Of a DNA stretch of 7,043 nt, positions 4,974 through 7,043 are shown piece after piece. Position numbers and translations under genes: made by a program. This DNA is from Dehalococcoidia bacterium UBA1222 (GTDB taxonomy: Bacteria > Chloroflexota > Dehalococcoidia > Dehalococcoidales > UBA1222): positions 72,689 through 79,731 of the forward strand of contig DBXC01000006.1 of the NCBI GenBank assembly GCA_002309415.1, written 5' to 3'. Position 1 is the stretch's first letter, and the number at the start of each line of letters is the position of its first letter. The notes under the pieces are model-generated. The model was given only the letters and a program-made list of their open reading frames with translations, was not told the origin of the DNA and did not search any database.

Positions 4974-5627
4974 GTGACAATGGAATTCGGAGTAATGCTC
5001 AGCCTCATGGGCCAGGGCATGCTCAAGACCTGTGCAATATTTATACTGACCTTAATCGGTGCTGTACCATTAGGGATGATCGTCTGCAAACTGAGGAAGT
5101 CTCAGTTTGCGCCTGTGCGATACGTCACGAAGTTCTATATCTCAGTCATGAGAGGCACTCCTCTCATGCTCCAGCTTCTCGTCTGGTATTTTGCGCCTTA
5201 TTTCATGTTTGGTATGAACATTGCAACATGGCGTTTTCCGGCCATCATTGTTGGTTTCGTAATGAACTATGCAGCTTATTTTGCTGAGATCTACCGAGGC
5301 GGCGTTGAGTCGATGCCAATCGGTCAGTATGAAGCAGCCGAGATTCTCGGTTATTCTAAATTTCAGACATTCTACAAGATCATCATGCCTCAGGTTGCCA
5401 AGAGAGTGTTGCCTGCTATGACCAACGAGGCGATTACTCTTGTCAAAGACACTTCTCTTGCTTTCACTCTTGCATATCAGGAACTGTTCTCCGTCACAAA
5501 GCAGATCGCTGCCGGCGGAACATCTATGATTCCATTCGCAGTAGCCGCACTGTTCTATTATGTCGCTAATTATGTGGTTGCGTTCGTGATGGAAAAGATC
5601 GAAAAGAAATTGGATTATTACAAATAG
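4974..5627 (+). CDS. Polar amino-acid ABC transporter permease (His/Glu/Gln/Arg/opine family)
   Basis: The 217-residue membrane protein has about five hydrophobic segments. It carries the family signature MRGTPLMLQLLVWY (59-72) and the cytoplasmic EAA loop EAAEILGYSKFQTFYKIIMP (120-139), which docks on the ATPase. It would form a homodimeric channel, since no second permease gene is present. The start is taken as GTG at 4974 because AAAGG (4961-4965) stands 8 nt before it; an ATG two codons later at 4980 is possible but has a 14-nt gap. It lies 87 bp after the binding-protein gene, behind the hairpin at 4919-4950, and 12 bp before the ATPase gene. Confidence 0.93.
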   Translation: MTMEFGVMLSLMGQGMLKTCAIFILTLIGAVPLGMIVCKLRKSQFAPVRYVTKFYISVMRGTPLMLQLLVWYFAPYFMFGMNIATWRFPAIIVGFVMNYAAYFAEIYRGGVESMPIGQYEAAEILGYSKFQTFYKIIMPQVAKRVLPAMTNEAITLVKDTSLAFTLAYQELFSVTKQIAAGGTSMIPFAVAALFYYVANYVVAFVMEKIEKKLDYYK

Positions 5628-5639
5628 GCTGGGATTCTC

Positions 5640-6401
5640 ATGAAAGTACTTGAAATGCAAAACATCGGAAAATCCTTCAACGATCTTGAGGTCCTGCGTG
5701 ATATCTCATTAGAAGTTGGTCATGGTGAAGTCGTATCGATCATCGGTCCTTCAGGTTCAGGTAAATCGACTCTCCTGCGTTGTGCGACTTTTCTTGAGAA
5801 GGTTGACTCCGGCAAGATTAGATACCTTGGCAAAGATGCTACTACGGTGGATGAAGAGAATAAGGCGACTTATGTAAGCTCCAGCCACCTTGCGGAGATC
5901 AAGAATTATTTCAGTTTGGTCTTCCAGAATTTCAACCTTTTCCCGCATTACTCAGTAATTAAGAACGTTACAGAAGCTCCGATCATGATCCAGCATCGTA
6001 ACAAAGAAGAAGTTATGGAGGAAGCTCATAAGCTCCTCAAAAAGATGGGTCTTGAATCCAAAGCAAATGCTTATCCTTATCAGCTTTCCGGCGGTCAGCA
6101 GCAGCGAGTCGCTATTGCTCGTGCTCTTGCCATGAAACCGGAGATCCTTTTCTTCGATGAACCTACATCGGCTCTCGATCCTGAATTGACTGCCGAAGTA
6201 TTGAAAGTCATCCGACAGCTGGCTGAAGAAAAGATGACCATGGTCATCGTGACTCATGAGATGCCTTTTGCCCGTGTCGTATCCGATCGAGTGATCTTTA
6301 TCGACGGCGGTGTCATCGTAGAAGAGGGCGATCCCGAGATCGTACTCGGTAATCCCCAGCAGGCGCGAACCAGACAGTTCCTGCAGACTTATCAGAGATA
6401 G
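5640..6401 (+). CDS. Polar amino-acid ABC transporter ATP-binding protein (GlnQ/HisP type)
   Basis: The 253-residue cytoplasmic ATPase powers the importer. All ABC elements are intact: Walker [10 protein letters not shown] (36-44), Q-loop [10 protein letters not shown] (94-103, Gln96), signature LSGGQQQR (149-156), Walker B ILFFDEP (169-175, catalytic Glu174), D-loop SALD (177-180) and switch His206 in [14 protein letters not shown] is typical of the amino-acid importer subfamily. Length is normal for the family (about 240-255). The ATG at 5640 follows the permease stop by 12 nt with only a weak GGGA ribosome site, so its translation probably depends on that of the permease. Its stop TAG overlaps the ribosome site of the next gene. 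Confidence 0.96.
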   Translation: MKVLEMQNIGKSFNDLEVLRDISLEVGHGEVVSIIGPSGSGKSTLLRCATFLEKVDSGKIRYLGKDATTVDEENKATYVSSSHLAEIKNYFSLVFQNFNLFPHYSVIKNVTEAPIMIQHRNKEEVMEEAHKLLKKMGLESKANAYPYQLSGGQQQRVAIARALAMKPEILFFDEPTSALDPELTAEVLKVIRQLAEEKMTMVIVTHEMPFARVVSDRVIFIDGGVIVEEGDPEIVLGNPQQARTRQFLQTYQR

Positions 6402-6410
6402 GATCCTTTT

Positions 6411-7043
6411 ATGCGTATTGATTATTCAATCCTTGACCCATCCGGGAACAAGACGATCATCGTTGAGACTTTAGTCGGACGAGACGATCATAAGAAAGTC
6501 GCTGACTTGCTCATGCAGAAGCATGAAGATGTGGAGCAGGTAGGCTTTTTGGAAGAAGCTGCCGATGGGCATGACATTCGATTGCAGATGGCTGGAGGTG
6601 AATTCTGCGGCAATGCCACTATGTGTGCTGCAGCAGTCTATCTTAAGAATACCGGCAGGAACAATGGCAACGTCAAAATCGCCGTTTCTGGTTCTGATGA
6701 GATCCTTGATGTTATCCTCGACAGCGCCGGCAACGACTGGAAGGGAACGGCTGAAATGCCGATTCCAAACTCAGTGTGGTTGAGGATCCTGCCTGACGAA
6801 GAGGGAAATGATGTTTCAGTCCCTGTCGTCCATTTCAAAGGTATCTCTCATGCAATCGTATCCTGGAATTTGGATTATAAAGATGCCGAAAAGTTAATCG
6901 ATACCTGGTGCGAGATGCTTGAAGTTGATTCATTAGGTATTCTCCTCTTTGATGAAGAGAACTCAAAGCTCGTTCCATTGGTCTATGTTAAGAAGTCCGA
7001 CACGCTGTTCTGGGAACATTCCTGCGCCAGCGGTACGGCTGGC
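6411..7043 (+). CDS. DapF-fold amino-acid racemase/epimerase-like protein, 3' end cut by the window edge
   Basis: The 211 codons visible match the diaminopimelate epimerase fold family, which inverts a chiral carbon with two cysteines and no cofactor. The first catalytic Cys is C66 in MAGGEFCGNATM (60-71) and the second is C205 in WEHSCASGTAG (201-211), the last residues in the window. The spacing of about 139 residues fits DapF and the histidine racemase CntK; complete members have about 260-280 residues, so some 50-70 are missing. Departures from DapF include CGNATM rather than CGNGxRC, and Glu-His (202-203) where DapF has Glu-Arg contacting the far carboxylate-bearing end of diaminopimelate. 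It is therefore probably a racemase for another amino acid. The ATG at 6411 has AGGA (6400-6403) 7 nt upstream, overlapping the ATPase stop, so it belongs to the importer operon. The substrate is not known. Confidence 0.82.
   Translation, partial: MRIDYSILDPSGNKTIIVETLVGRDDHKKVADLLMQKHEDVEQVGFLEEAADGHDIRLQMAGGEFCGNATMCAAAVYLKNTGRNNGNVKIAVSGSDEILDVILDSAGNDWKGTAEMPIPNSVWLRILPDEEGNDVSVPVVHFKGISHAIVSWNLDYKDAEKLIDTWCEMLEVDSLGILLFDEENSKLVPLVYVKKSDTLFWEHSCASGTAG

Noticed and set aside
1..7043. CRISPR array, tRNA/rRNA, insertion sequence, prophage or toxin-antitoxin pair
   Set aside because: No regularly spaced repeats, RNA-gene signatures, transposase or integrase were seen. The Fic gene has no small antitoxin gene beside it.

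Overview
The window looks like chromosomal DNA of a low-to-mid GC Gram-positive bacterium of the Bacillota, most likely a gut- or rumen-type clostridial lineage. This is inferred from a YerC/YecD-type TrpR-related regulator, an acyl-phosphate-type (PlsY-like) acyltransferase, a lipoprotein solute-binding protein, a bifunctional RibF, purine-rich ribosome binding sites and several consensus-like sigma-A promoters. No genus can be named from the sequence alone. No phage, transposon, CRISPR or RNA gene was seen, and the coding density is high, with every intergenic gap under 160 bases.

Layout. On the minus strand, reading leftwards from about 1870: a cysteine-rich flavodoxin-fold protein (1870-1229), RibF (FMN/FAD synthesis, 1181-261) and the first 51 codons of a sodium:neurotransmitter-symporter-family transporter (155 to the left edge). 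On the plus strand, starting divergently near 2006: a Fic-domain protein whose catalytic motif is degenerate (2025-3056), closely followed by a divergent PlsY-family acyltransferase (3074-3697). After a 101-bp promoter region comes a second plus-strand cluster: a YerC-type regulator (3799-4104), then the solute-binding lipoprotein (4104-4886), permease (4974-5627) and ATPase (5640-6401) of a polar-amino-acid ABC importer, and a DapF-fold racemase/epimerase-like enzyme (6411 to the right edge).

How the genes work together. The minus-strand pair couples FMN/FAD supply with a flavoprotein. The second plus-strand cluster reads as one unit: a small ligand-responsive repressor candidate, an importer for a polar amino-acid-like compound, and a cofactor-independent two-cysteine racemase that could act on the imported compound. 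Three details make this cluster unusual. The binding protein lacks the arginine that normally holds the alpha-carboxylate. The racemase has a His where diaminopimelate epimerase has the Arg that contacts the far end of its substrate. The promoter carries a 14-bp direct repeat spaced exactly 50 bp apart.

The other noteworthy locus is the Fic-PlsY pair. The Fic protein has Tyr in place of the catalytic His and has also lost the autoinhibitory Glu. The PlsY-like partner keeps the glycerol-phosphate loop but has a divergent first motif and no recognisable third motif. No strong intrinsic terminator was found anywhere; the one strong hairpin (4919-4950) has no T-run and sits between the binding protein and permease genes.
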